Both the position numbers and the translations under genes were made by a program. DNA of 11,094 nt from positions 1-11,094 of the forward strand of contig JAGDAM010000319.1 of assembly GCA_017959485.1 (NCBI GenBank), in the 5' to 3' direction. This DNA is from Clostridia bacterium (lineage in GTDB: Bacteria > Bacillota_A > Clostridia > Oscillospirales > CAG-272). The notes beneath the pieces were generated by a model. It did no database searches. It was given only the letters and a program-made list of their open reading frames with translations, and was not told the origin of the DNA. Shown in pieces: positions 1 to 7,431 of the stretch (position 1 is its first letter; each line of letters begins with the position of its first letter).

Positions 1-113
1 ACAACGCCGTCTGCATATTCGAGCTTTCCGAAAAGCTCGGCGCCGACGCGCAGGCGAAGCTTGTCGACGCGCTCTCCGCGATCGACGGAGTACTGCGCGT
101 TCGCGTTATCTGA
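1..113 (+). CDS. C-terminal end of a probable D-3-phosphoglycerate dehydrogenase (ACT domain), 5' end outside window
   Basis: Reading from base 3, 36 codons run to a TGA at 111-113. The peptide begins NAVCIFELSEKLG and ends in AIDGVLRVRVI. An ending of the form 'IxGVxRVRxI' is typical of the last beta strand of the C-terminal ACT domain of bacterial D-3-phosphoglycerate dehydrogenases (SerA), the NAD-dependent first enzyme of serine synthesis; the ACT domain mediates serine feedback in many members. Only about half of an ACT domain is present and no catalytic residue is visible, so another ACT-domain protein is possible. The strand matches the membrane-protein gene that follows after 88 bp. 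The identification rests on the short C-terminal pattern alone. Confidence 0.5.
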   Translation, partial: NAVCIFELSEKLGADAQAKLVDALSAIDGVLRVRVI

Positions 114-126
114 TATCGGTATCCTT

Positions 127-161
127 CCGGGGGACGGCGCCTCCGCGGCGCGGTTCCCCGG
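127..161 (+). other. GC-rich stem-loop after the ACT-domain gene
   Basis: CCGGGGGA at 127-134 can pair with TTCCCCGG at 154-161 (eight pairs, one G-U) around a GC-rich loop that could partly pair internally. It begins 13 bp after the stop codon of the upstream gene, the usual place for a terminator. However, ATTATAATT follows rather than a T-run, so it is not a canonical intrinsic terminator. It may be a weak terminator or an mRNA 3'-end stabiliser. Confidence 0.35.
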
Positions 162-163
162 AT

Positions 164-169
164 TATAAT
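164..169 (+). promoter_or_regulatory. Possible -10 element (TATAAT) ahead of the membrane-protein gene
   Basis: A perfect TATAAT lies 32 bp upstream of the ATG at 202, in an otherwise GC-rich gap. No recognisable -35 hexamer sits 16-18 bp upstream, because that interval is filled by the GC-rich stem-loop, and there is no TGn extension. The site is a candidate only. It would give the YwaF-like gene its own transcript start. Confidence 0.3.
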
Positions 170-201
170 TCGCGCCGTCAGGCGCCGGAGGAGGCAAAGC
201 A

Positions 202-999
202 ATGGCAATCATAAGACCTTTTAACGGAACCTTCTTTATCCTGCTCGCGATATTCATTCTTTTCACAGTCGGTTACTGGGCGCTTTTCAGAAAGACCTCG
301 GAAAAGACCCGGCTCCTCGCTGTCGTCGGGCTGTACGCCGCAGCTTTCGTGTTCTTCTGGCTCTACAAGTACTGGATCTCAATAGATATTGACTATTCCG
401 AGATCACGCGAGAGGCCGGCGAAGGCGCCTTCTCCTGGTGGAAGGAGCTCCCGCTGCATCTTTGCAACATCAATCTCCTGCTCGTGCCGATAGCCGCGCT
501 GACAGGGAACAGGTATCTGCTCAGCTTCACCTTCTTTATGGCTCCCTTCGGCGCGATAATGGCCATGGCGATGCCCGGCGTAGGTTTTTCCGGCTATTCG
601 CTTTTTGTTCCGAGAGTTATGGGCTACTACGTCACGCATATGCTGGTGCTGATCATCAGCCCCATCCTCGTACTGTTCGGACTTTACCGTCCGAAGTTCA
701 AAGACATACCCATGACGCTCGTCTACGCGGTCGGCATCTCGCTTGTCGTTTTCGTAATCAATATGGCGCTTCGGCTCACGCATACCGAGGATTATGCGAA
801 TTACTTCTATACCATCGATCCGCCCGCGGGAACTCCGCTCGTTCTCTTCAAAAAGTGGATACCGGTGCCCTTCCTCTACGACCTGCCCATCTTCCCGGTG
901 CTTGCGGGATATATGGCGCTGGTGACGCTGCCTTTCCATCTTGCCGACAGGAAAAAGGTCAAAGAAGAAGCGGTCGCCGGAGAGGAAGCCGCGGTATAA
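202..999 (+). CDS. YwaF / TIGR02206 family integral membrane protein, function unknown
   Basis: The 265-residue product is strongly hydrophobic, with about seven likely membrane spans near residues 11-29, 37-57, 84-101, 104-125, 142-161, 170-190 and 227-246. The segment LPLHLCNIN (83-91), preceded by WWKE, is the hallmark of the TIGR02206/YwaF family (related to eukaryotic TMEM164), as is a histidine in a later helix (YYVTHML, around 146). Length fits that family. The C-terminus is a charged Lys/Glu tail, probably cytoplasmic. The ATG is well supported: GGAGGAGG at 187-194 lies seven bases upstream. The substrate or activity of bacterial YwaF proteins is not known to me, and I assign none. 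The gene appears monocistronic, or follows the ACT-domain gene, and ends before a strong terminator. It is convergent with the iol operon, so a role in inositol metabolism is not implied. Confidence 0.85.
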   Translation: MAIIRPFNGTFFILLAIFILFTVGYWALFRKTSEKTRLLAVVGLYAAAFVFFWLYKYWISIDIDYSEITREAGEGAFSWWKELPLHLCNINLLLVPIAALTGNRYLLSFTFFMAPFGAIMAMAMPGVGFSGYSLFVPRVMGYYVTHMLVLIISPILVLFGLYRPKFKDIPMTLVYAVGISLVVFVINMALRLTHTEDYANYFYTIDPPAGTPLVLFKKWIPVPFLYDLPIFPVLAGYMALVTLPFHLADRKKVKEEAVAGEEAAV

Positions 1000-1057
1000 G
1001 GTGAACTGATATTTCCGCAGCCTGCACGTCAAGCATTCGTAGAGCATAAAAACAAAT

Positions 1058-1104
1058 AAAAAAGCGGCTATTTCGGGCGTAACACCCGGCATAGCCGCTT
1101 TTTT
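1058..1104. terminator. Bidirectional intrinsic terminator between convergent units
   Basis: AAAAAAGCGGCTA (1058-1070) is perfectly complementary to TAGCCGCTTTTTT (1092-1104). An inner CGGG/CCCG helix (1074-1077 with 1085-1088) extends the hairpin. Read on the plus strand the stem ends in six Ts, and on the minus strand it also ends in a T-run, so one structure can end both the YwaF-like transcript (stop at 999) and the iol operon (iolG stop at 1143). Confidence 0.9.
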
Positions 1105-1142
1105 GGGTGCGGTCTGTAAGCTTTGTCTTCGACGGAGACCGA

Positions 1143-2156
1143 TCAGTCTATTTCGGACAGTTTGACCGGCCGGTGCTCGGCGACCGATTTTTTGGCCGCC
1201 AGGGCAATCCTGACGCTCTGCAGGCCGGCATGGATTCCGACCGGAACGTCTGTCCCCTTTTCGCAGGCGTCGACGAACTGCCTCATCTCCTCGGAGAACG
1301 ACTCCATATACCTTTCGAGGAAGAAGAAGAGCGGTTTTTCGCCGGTGACTCCTTCGGCGTTTGAAATCACCGCGGAGGACAGGGTGTCGTTGGACGTGGC
1401 GACCATACCGAGCGACCCGAAGAGCTCGGCTCTCTGATCGTATCCGTATGCCGCGCGTCTCGAGTTGTCGATCACCGCGAGCGCTCCGTTTTCCATCTTC
1501 ATCGTGATGATGGCAGTATCGACGTCGCCCTGCTCTCCGATTGCGGGATCGACGAGGACGGCGGAATTGACGTATATCTCCTCGACGTCGCTGTCGGTGA
1601 GGAAGCAGGCCATATCGAAGTCGTGAATCGTCATATCGAGGAACATTCCTCCGGAAACCGCAATGTACTTCGGGTTGGGCGGCTCCGGGTCTCTCGAGGT
1701 TATCTTGAGGATATGCGGCTTTCCTATGGCTCCGCGGTCGTACGCCTTGCGTATTGCGGCAAAGTTGTGGTCGAACCGGCGGTTGAACCCCACCTGGAAT
1801 TTAATCCCGGGGTTCGCGGCGAGCGCGTCGGCGACCTCGCGGATCCTGGCGGCCGAATGATCCACCGGCTTTTCGCAGAACACGTGCTTGCCGGCGGCGA
1901 TCGCCTCAAGCGAAATCTTCGCGTGAGTATCGGTAGAAGAACATACGAGAACGGCGTCGATCTCGCTGTCGTTCAGTATTTCTCTGTAATCTCTGCAGAT
2001 TTTTTCTACGCCGAACGAGGAAACGAAGGCGCGGGTCGCGTCGTTCATGAACGGATCGGCGACGGCCTTTACCGTGGCGTTCTTTACGTGATAGGATATC
2101 GATTCGAGGTGGACTTTCCCGATTCTCCCGGCACCGATGATACCGATTTTCAACAT
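1143..2156 (-). CDS. iolG: myo-inositol 2-dehydrogenase (Gfo/Idh/MocA family)
   Basis: IolG performs the first step of inositol catabolism: NAD-dependent oxidation of myo-inositol to scyllo-inosose in the cytoplasm. The 337-residue product has the N-terminal Rossmann fold with the dinucleotide loop GAGRIG (8-13). It has the catalytic-type lysine in CEKP (K96), and the Asp and His of the active-site motif at D174 and H178 (LDMTIHDFD), matching K97, D172 and H176 of the Bacillus enzyme. The C-terminal alpha/beta domain is complete and the length is normal. The start ATG (2154-2156) is preceded by AAAAGGAG, ten bases away. It is the last gene of the operon, 48 nt after iolA, and is followed by the shared terminator. 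A scyllo- or chiro-inositol dehydrogenase of the same family cannot be excluded from sequence alone, but the operon context favours myo-inositol. Confidence 0.93.
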   Translation of the reverse strand: MLKIGIIGAGRIGKVHLESISYHVKNATVKAVADPFMNDATRAFVSSFGVEKICRDYREILNDSEIDAVLVCSSTDTHAKISLEAIAAGKHVFCEKPVDHSAARIREVADALAANPGIKFQVGFNRRFDHNFAAIRKAYDRGAIGKPHILKITSRDPEPPNPKYIAVSGGMFLDMTIHDFDMACFLTDSDVEEIYVNSAVLVDPAIGEQGDVDTAIITMKMENGALAVIDNSRRAAYGYDQRAELFGSLGMVATSNDTLSSAVISNAEGVTGEKPLFFFLERYMESFSEEMRQFVDACEKGTDVPVGIHAGLQSVRIALAAKKSVAEHRPVKLSEID

Positions 2157-2204
2157 TTTGCTTTTTCTCCTTTTCCGATCAAAATCATCAGACAGTTGTG
2201 AGGT

Positions 2205-3710
2205 TCAGATGGTACCGTCCCACGTGGAAACGTTCCTGTTGGCCTTCTCCACTTCGTCGAACCAGCGGGTGGTCACGCACTTGCTGTCGGTATAGAAGCG
2301 GTACGCGTCCTTGCCCAGGCAGTGCTGGTCTCCGAAGAAGGACAGTTTGTGTCCGGCGAACGGGAAGAATCCGATCGGTACCGGAATGCCGACGTTGACT
2401 CCGACCATTCCGCCGTCGGTATGACGGACGAATTCGCGGGCAAAGTAGCCGTTCTGGGTAAAGATTACCGAGCCGTTGGCATAGGGGTTTCTGTTCATGA
2501 TGCCGAGGCCGTCTTCGAAGTCTCTGCATCTCTTCACGCAGAGCACCGGCCCGAAGACTTCGTCGCGTCCGATCGTCATATCTTCGGTGACGTTGTCAAA
2601 GATCGTCGGCCCGATATAGTATCCGCCTTCGTATCCGTCGACTTTGCATCCGCGGCCGTCGAGAACGAGATCGGCGCCTTCGCGCAGGCCCTTCTCTATA
2701 TCGGCGAGGACCTCGTGATAATGCTTTTCGTAAGTGATCGGCCCCAGTTTCGAGGTCTTGTCGTACGCCGGCCCGACCTTAATCTTCGAGGCCTGGTCGA
2801 CAAGTTCTCTTATGAATTCGTCGTGTATGCTGTCCTCGACGACGCAGGCCGAGAGCGCCATGCATCTCTGTCCGGCGCACCCGAAAGCGGAGTTCATAAT
2901 ACCGGCGGCGGTACGTTTCAGAGGAGCGTCGCTCATAACAAGCGCGTGGTTCTTCGCCTGGCAGAGGCACTGCACCCGCTTGCCCGACGCGGCGGCCTTT
3001 TCATAGATCATCCTTCCGACCGGAGTGGAGCCGACGAAGGTTATTCCTTTGACGTCGGGTGAATCGAGAATCACGCCGATCTCGCGCCTCGAGCAGGTCA
3101 CGACGTTGACGACGCCGTCGGGCATCCCCGCCTCTTTGTAAAGGCCCGCGATCCGCAGAGCCGTTCTGGGTGTAAGAGAAGCCGCTTTGAGCACGATGGT
3201 ATTGCCGCAGGCGACGCAGACGGGGGTCATCCATCCGAAGGGGATCATGGCCGGGAAATTCACCGGGACTATGCCGGCAAAGACACCGACCGGTTCACGG
3301 TAGAGAACGGTATCGTATCCCTTGGAGGCATCCATAATGCTCTCGCCCATCATAAGCGACGGGACCTGGCAGGCAAGTTCGGTTCCTTCCTTGGCCTTCA
3401 GCACGTCGCCTTCGGCCTCGGCCCAGACTTTGCCGTTTTCCTCGGCCACGAGCCGCGTCAGTTCCTCCATGTGCTCTATTAAAAGATCTCTGACTTTGTA
3501 AAGAATCTGAGAGCGCTTGATCGCGGGTGTGGAGCTCCAGGCCGGGAAAGCGTCTTTGGCGGCTTTGATTGCAGCCCTCACCTCGTCTTCGGTGCAGCAG
3601 GGGGCATACCCGGTGATCTTTCCTGTGGAAGGATCGTGAAGATCGTAATAGGTTTCGGTCGCCGACTCGGTATAGCAGCCGTTTACAAAGTATTTCAGTT
3701 TTTCTGGCAT
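2205..3710 (-). CDS. iolA: Methylmalonate/malonate-semialdehyde dehydrogenase, CoA-acylating
   Basis: IolA/MmsA converts malonate semialdehyde to acetyl-CoA and CO2 with NAD+ and CoA, the last step of the inositol pathway. The product has the aldehyde dehydrogenase fold throughout. Residue numbers here count from the GTG at 3719; subtract three for the preferred ATG. They include the oxyanion Asn in PVNFPAMIP (N154), the NAD-binding FVGST (228-232), and the catalytic cysteine in GQRCMALS (C286). The general-base Glu of ordinary aldehyde dehydrogenases is replaced by the MMSDH-type AKNH segment, here LCQAKNH. I prefer the ATG at 3708-3710 (501 residues) over the in-frame GTG at 3717-3719, because GAGAGAGGTG ends six bases before the ATG and the GTG lies inside that Shine-Dalgarno. 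The gene begins 17 nt after iolE and ends 48 nt before iolG. Confidence 0.93.
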   Translation of the reverse strand: MPEKLKYFVNGCYTESATETYYDLHDPSTGKITGYAPCCTEDEVRAAIKAAKDAFPAWSSTPAIKRSQILYKVRDLLIEHMEELTRLVAEENGKVWAEAEGDVLKAKEGTELACQVPSLMMGESIMDASKGYDTVLYREPVGVFAGIVPVNFPAMIPFGWMTPVCVACGNTIVLKAASLTPRTALRIAGLYKEAGMPDGVVNVVTCSRREIGVILDSPDVKGITFVGSTPVGRMIYEKAAASGKRVQCLCQAKNHALVMSDAPLKRTAAGIMNSAFGCAGQRCMALSACVVEDSIHDEFIRELVDQASKIKVGPAYDKTSKLGPITYEKHYHEVLADIEKGLREGADLVLDGRGCKVDGYEGGYYIGPTIFDNVTEDMTIGRDEVFGPVLCVKRCRDFEDGLGIMNRNPYANGSVIFTQNGYFAREFVRHTDGGMVGVNVGIPVPIGFFPFAGHKLSFFGDQHCLGKDAYRFYTDSKCVTTRWFDEVEKANRNVSTWDGTI

Positions 3711-3727
3711 AACGTGCACCTCTCTCT

Positions 3728-4621
3728 TCAGATTCCTGCTTTTTCAGCAATGTATTTTCTGGCTTTTATCGCGTATTCGAGCGGATTTGCCTTCGCGGGA
3801 TCCTGCTCGGCTTCCACCAGGACGTAGCCCTCGTAGCCCGATTTTTCGAGAATATCGAAGACGCTGCCGAAATCGAGAACTCCGTCGCCCGGCACGGTAA
3901 AGGCGCCCAGCCGCACGCCGTCGAGGAAGGAGAGATGCTCCTCTTTGACTTTGCGGACGACGTCAGGCCGAATATCCTTCAGATGGACGTGCTTGATCCG
4001 CTTCGCGTATTTCTTCAGCACGGCGATATAATCCTCGCCGCAGTAGGCAAGATGACCGGTATCGTAAAGCAAACTGAATACTTCGGGGTCGGTGTTTTCC
4101 ATCATCCTGTCGATCTCCTCCGCGGTCTGGACGACGGTTCCCATGTGATGGTGCAGCGTGAGAGCTATGCCCATGTCCTTCGCGACTTTTCCGAGGCGGT
4201 TGAGACCGCTGCAGAGCATATCCCATTCACGGTCGTTCATCACGTATTTGCAGTCGAAAATCGGAAGATTCATGCCCTGAATCGAATGTCCCTGTTCAGA
4301 GATTCCGACGACCTTCGCCCCCATTCGTTTCAGGAAGGTGATATGTTTTATGAACTCCCGCTCGGTCTCCTCATACGGCTTTGTCGTCAGAAAAGCGGAG
4401 AACCACGCGTTGCATATCCTGAGCCCGCGAAGGTCGAGCGCCTTTTCCAGCACGTCCGGATCCTTCGGATATTTGTTTCCGATCTCGCATCCGGTAAACC
4501 CGGCAAGAGCCATTTCGGACACGCACTGTTCAAAGGTGTTTTCCGCGCCCAGGTCAGGCAGATCGTCGTTTGTCCAGGCAATCGGGGCTATCCCCAGCTT
4601 TACTTTTTTTGCGTCAAGCAT
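3728..4621 (-). CDS. iolE: scyllo-inosose (2-keto-myo-inositol) dehydratase
   Basis: IolE removes water from scyllo-inosose to give 3D-(3,5/4)-trihydroxycyclohexane-1,2-dione. It is a cytoplasmic, divalent-metal-dependent TIM barrel of the xylose-isomerase-like group. The 297-residue product starts [16 protein letters not shown] and carries TLHHHMGT (155-162), YDTGH (186-190), HVHLKD (211-216), GDGVLDF (245-251) and VEAEQDP (269-275), the conserved metal and substrate positions of the family. The length equals Bacillus IolE. The ATG at 4621-4619 is supported by GCGAGGAAA seven bases upstream and overlaps the iolD stop codon by one base (TGATG), so translation is probably coupled. The same frame stays open upstream for 82 more codons, but that stretch is Arg-rich, lies inside iolD and does not resemble IolE, so it is not part of the protein. 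Confidence 0.95.
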   Translation of the reverse strand: MLDAKKVKLGIAPIAWTNDDLPDLGAENTFEQCVSEMALAGFTGCEIGNKYPKDPDVLEKALDLRGLRICNAWFSAFLTTKPYEETEREFIKHITFLKRMGAKVVGISEQGHSIQGMNLPIFDCKYVMNDREWDMLCSGLNRLGKVAKDMGIALTLHHHMGTVVQTAEEIDRMMENTDPEVFSLLYDTGHLAYCGEDYIAVLKKYAKRIKHVHLKDIRPDVVRKVKEEHLSFLDGVRLGAFTVPGDGVLDFGSVFDILEKSGYEGYVLVEAEQDPAKANPLEYAIKARKYIAEKAGI

Positions 4622-6540
4622 CAGTATTTCCTCGCAGTCTTCAGTTTTTCTTCTTTTTTTCTGTATGATTCTCTGACTTCTTCGCTTTCGGAAACGGAAG
4701 CGATGCCTACGTTCCACCATGCGCCGTATCCGTCGGTCATAGTCTTCGGAAGGACTTTGATGTCGATCAGCGTGGATACGGTCTGCTTCTTGGCGTCTTC
4801 GATCGCAAAGCGGAGTTCGTCGAGCGTACGCGCGGTATATGTCACCGCTCCGTAACCCGAAGCGCATTTTGCGAAGTCTATCTTCAATAGACTCCCCAGA
4901 AGCTTTCCGTTTTCGTCCCTGCGCCGGAATTCGGTCGCCAGGTTTCCGATGCCGTTGCTCATCTGGAGATTGTTGATGCAGCCGAATCCGGCGTTGTCGA
5001 ACAGCAGCACGTTTATCTTCATCCCCTCCTGGATCGACGTCACCAGCTCGGAATGGAGCATCAGATAGCCGCCGTCACCGGCAAACGCGTAAACTTCCTT
5101 CGACGGATTCGCGAGCTTTGCACCCAGGGCGCCGGCGATTTCGTAGCCCATGCAGGAATACCCGTACTCCATGTTGTACGAATACCTTGCGTCAGTGGTC
5201 CAGATCCGCTGCATGTCTCCCGGGAGCGAACCGGAGGCCGCCACTGCGACGGCGTCGGGAGCTATCAGGCTTCTGATCAGGCACAGCGCCTGAGTCTGTG
5301 TGAGCGCCGAACCGTAAAGTTCGATAAACTCGGGGATCGTCTTCTCGTAGCGCGCTTTTATAAGCGGCTCGAATCCCTCGCCGTAGGAATAGGCGGCCAG
5401 CCGTGCGACCTCTCTGTCCCATTCGGCCCTGGCTTCGGCGATTTCACGTTTGTACAGAGAACGGTAATCAAGGGCCGCCAGCTCTTTTTCCAGAGCGGCG
5501 ACGCCCAGCTTCGCGTCGGCGACGCATTTTACCGCGTCCATTTTATACGCGTCGAAACGGTCGGTATTAATAGTCAGGAATCTGCACTTTTCCCCGAACA
5601 GAGATTTCGAGGCGGTGGTGAAATCGGAGAATCTGGTCCCTATACCGATTACGGCGTCTGCCTGAGCCGCAATACTGTTGGCGGCGGAGTTGCCGGTGAC
5701 GCCGATTCCGCCGAGGTTGTATTTGTTTGAGGCGAGGACGGCGCTCTTGCCCGACTGAGTCTCGGCGAAGGGGATATTGAACCGGGCGGCAAATCTTTCC
5801 ACCGCTTTGCCCGCTTCGGAATATCTGACGCCGCCTCCGACTATGATAAGAGGTTTTTTCGATTTTGCGATAACTTTCGCGAGATCCTTTATCTCATCGG
5901 GGGAGGGAACGATGCGCGTGATGCGGTGGACTCTCTTTTTGAAGAAACTGTCCGGATAGTCGTAGCTTTCGCCCTCGACGTCCTGACAGAGCGAGATGCA
6001 CACGGCGCCCGCGTCAGCCGTATCGGTCAGCACGCGCATGGCGTTCAGCATCGCGTTCATCAGATGCTCGGGCCTCGCGATACGGTCCCAATAGCGGCAT
6101 ACCGGCTTAAAAGCGTCGTTGGTCGTGATTGAGAGAGACTGGGGTCTCTCGAACTGCTGCAGGACGGGATCGGGCTGCCTCGATGAAAAAGTGTCCGCGG
6201 GGAAGAGCAGCAGCGGGATATTGTTTACCGTGGCCGTGGCCGCGGCGGTCACCATGTTTGCAGAGCCGGGTCCGATGGAGGACGAACACGCGATTATCTT
6301 CCTGCGGTTGTTCTGTTTTGCGAAAGAGATGGCTGCGTGAGCCATTCCCTGTTCGTTTTTCCCCTGAAATACTTTGAGGCCTCCCGGATTTTCGTCAAGC
6401 GCCTGCCCGAGGCCGCATACGATTCCGTGACCGAAAACGGTAAATATTCCCTCGACGAACTTGTTTTCCTTTCCGTCGAAAGAGACGTACTGATTGTCAA
6501 GAAATCTGACGAGCGCCTGTGCGACTGTCATTACTGCCAT
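4621..6540 (-). CDS. iolD: 3D-(3,5/4)-trihydroxycyclohexane-1,2-dione hydrolase (TPP-dependent)
   Basis: IolD hydrolytically opens the cyclohexanedione ring to 5-deoxy-D-glucuronate, the committed ring-cleaving step. The 639-residue product has the three-domain thiamine-diphosphate architecture of the acetolactate synthase superfamily. The N-terminal Pyr domain carries the activating glutamate in KNEQGMAH (E63). A central domain contains [10 protein letters not shown] and SGKSA. The C-terminal PP domain holds the TPP/Mg motif, from GDG (488-490) to D515-N516 in FDNAGFG. The family-typical ending ([12 protein letters not shown]) is intact and the length is normal for IolD. The ATG at 6538-6540 has GGAGG nine bases upstream; a second ATG three codons in is also possible. 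It follows an 87-nt gap after iolB, the widest within the operon, and shares its last base with the iolE start. Confidence 0.95.
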   Translation of the reverse strand: MAVMTVAQALVRFLDNQYVSFDGKENKFVEGIFTVFGHGIVCGLGQALDENPGGLKVFQGKNEQGMAHAAISFAKQNNRRKIIACSSSIGPGSANMVTAAATATVNNIPLLLFPADTFSSRQPDPVLQQFERPQSLSITTNDAFKPVCRYWDRIARPEHLMNAMLNAMRVLTDTADAGAVCISLCQDVEGESYDYPDSFFKKRVHRITRIVPSPDEIKDLAKVIAKSKKPLIIVGGGVRYSEAGKAVERFAARFNIPFAETQSGKSAVLASNKYNLGGIGVTGNSAANSIAAQADAVIGIGTRFSDFTTASKSLFGEKCRFLTINTDRFDAYKMDAVKCVADAKLGVAALEKELAALDYRSLYKREIAEARAEWDREVARLAAYSYGEGFEPLIKARYEKTIPEFIELYGSALTQTQALCLIRSLIAPDAVAVAASGSLPGDMQRIWTTDARYSYNMEYGYSCMGYEIAGALGAKLANPSKEVYAFAGDGGYLMLHSELVTSIQEGMKINVLLFDNAGFGCINNLQMSNGIGNLATEFRRRDENGKLLGSLLKIDFAKCASGYGAVTYTARTLDELRFAIEDAKKQTVSTLIDIKVLPKTMTDGYGAWWNVGIASVSESEEVRESYRKKEEKLKTARKY

Positions 6541-6627
6541 TCGTTATTTCCTCCGATATTCAATTGATGATCGATTCGGGGAAGACTTGTCGAATGATCG
6601 AAAAATCCGTCTTCTCCGGTAAATCGG
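6541..6627 (-). other. iolB-iolD intercistronic segment with imperfect hairpin and 8-bp direct repeat
   Basis: GGGGAAGAC (6578-6586) and GTCTTCTCC (6609-6617) form an inverted repeat; in the iol transcript eight of nine positions pair. ATGATCGA occurs twice (6567-6574 and 6594-6601), 27 bp apart, once before and once inside the hairpin. No T-run follows, so this is not an intrinsic terminator. It could be an mRNA processing or stability element setting iolD expression apart from iolCB, or it may be chance. The iolD Shine-Dalgarno lies at its downstream end. Confidence 0.3.
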
Positions 6628-7431
6628 TCAAAGGAGCCATTCGTGCTCCCTGTCCGTAATCCTGGTCTTGTCCCACGGATCTCCCTCGAGATGCCTTATC
6701 ATCCAGACGTAGTACATCTCGTATCCCGGGGCGGTTACCTGCTGGTGGCTCTTTCCGGGTTCGATGCAGCAGAAGCTGCGGTCGGTCGACTTGAACACGT
6801 CGTCACCGTTGAAACAGGCGCCGAAGCCCTGAGGACGGTCGAAACGGTAATAATACACCTCGGGCTGCGGATGGTGATGAGGAGGATAGGACGACCATCT
6901 GCCGGGCTTGTTGAAGACCTCTCCCAGCACAAGATTCGACTGCGGGGCGTTTGACAGATCGAACACAGTGAGCACTCTCCTGTGTCCGGCGCCGTCCCAC
7001 TGGCCGGCTCCGAATTCGGCGATGTCGCAGTCTTCGGGGCGGTACAGCACCGGCGCCCAGACTTTTTTGTTGTCTGTCTGTTCGACGACCAGTTCGCTGT
7101 TTTCGATCGCGGTGACGGTGACGGCAGTGCCGCGGCTGATGTGGAGCGCCCAGGGCAGTTCGGCGAACGGGCTGCTCCTTCTGAAGATCTCGTCGCCCTG
7201 TTCGGAGGGGCCTTCGTATCCTCCGGCCGGTTTCCACTGAACTCTGAACGCGCCGCTTACTATCAGAAGCGCGGTCTCGCAACGGTCGGAGCGTAAATCG
7301 ATCTTTCCGCCCGGATCTAGCTGCCAGACGTTGATATCCATCCTCATAGACGAATTGAAACCCGTCATATTGCAGAGTTCCAGCTTCCGTGCGTTCCCGC
7401 TTTCCTCTTCGAAGGATCTCTTGTACAGCAT
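6628..7431 (-). CDS. iolB: 5-deoxy-glucuronate isomerase
   Basis: IolB isomerises 5-deoxy-D-glucuronate to 2-deoxy-5-keto-D-gluconate, the substrate of IolC. The 267-residue product is a bicupin. The metal-binding motif of the C-terminal cupin is clear in SSYPPHHHPQPEVYYYRF (histidines 185-187 and E191), with a further His at 229 (GKSHQQV) and the family-typical EMYYVWMIRHLEG (238-250). Length is normal for IolB. The start ATG (7429-7431) shares one base with the iolC stop (TGATG), which indicates translational coupling and an upstream-to-downstream order iolC-iolB in one mRNA. No truncation or frameshift is seen. Confidence 0.95.
   Translation of the reverse strand: MLYKRSFEEESGNARKLELCNMTGFNSSMRMDINVWQLDPGGKIDLRSDRCETALLIVSGAFRVQWKPAGGYEGPSEQGDEIFRRSSPFAELPWALHISRGTAVTVTAIENSELVVEQTDNKKVWAPVLYRPEDCDIAEFGAGQWDGAGHRRVLTVFDLSNAPQSNLVLGEVFNKPGRWSSYPPHHHPQPEVYYYRFDRPQGFGACFNGDDVFKSTDRSFCCIEPGKSHQQVTAPGYEMYYVWMIRHLEGDPWDKTRITDREHEWLL

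Noticed and set aside
379..1092. Minus-strand open frame of 237 codons opposite the YwaF-like gene
   Set aside because: It is antisense to a convincing membrane-protein gene, rich in Arg/His, runs through the terminator and resembles no family I recognise.
1110..1141. CGGTCT/AGACCG inverted repeat near the iolG stop
   Set aside because: It has only six pairs around a 20-nt loop with no T-run, and the strong terminator next to it explains termination.
3935..4855. Plus-strand open frame of 306 codons opposite iolE/iolD
   Set aside because: GC-rich coding DNA commonly leaves the antisense frame open. Both iolE and iolD are secure on the other strand and this frame crosses their junction.
4622..4867. 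N-terminal extension of IolE
   Set aside because: The in-frame upstream codons lie inside iolD and are Arg-rich. The internal ATG at 4621 has a Shine-Dalgarno and gives exactly the usual 297-residue length.
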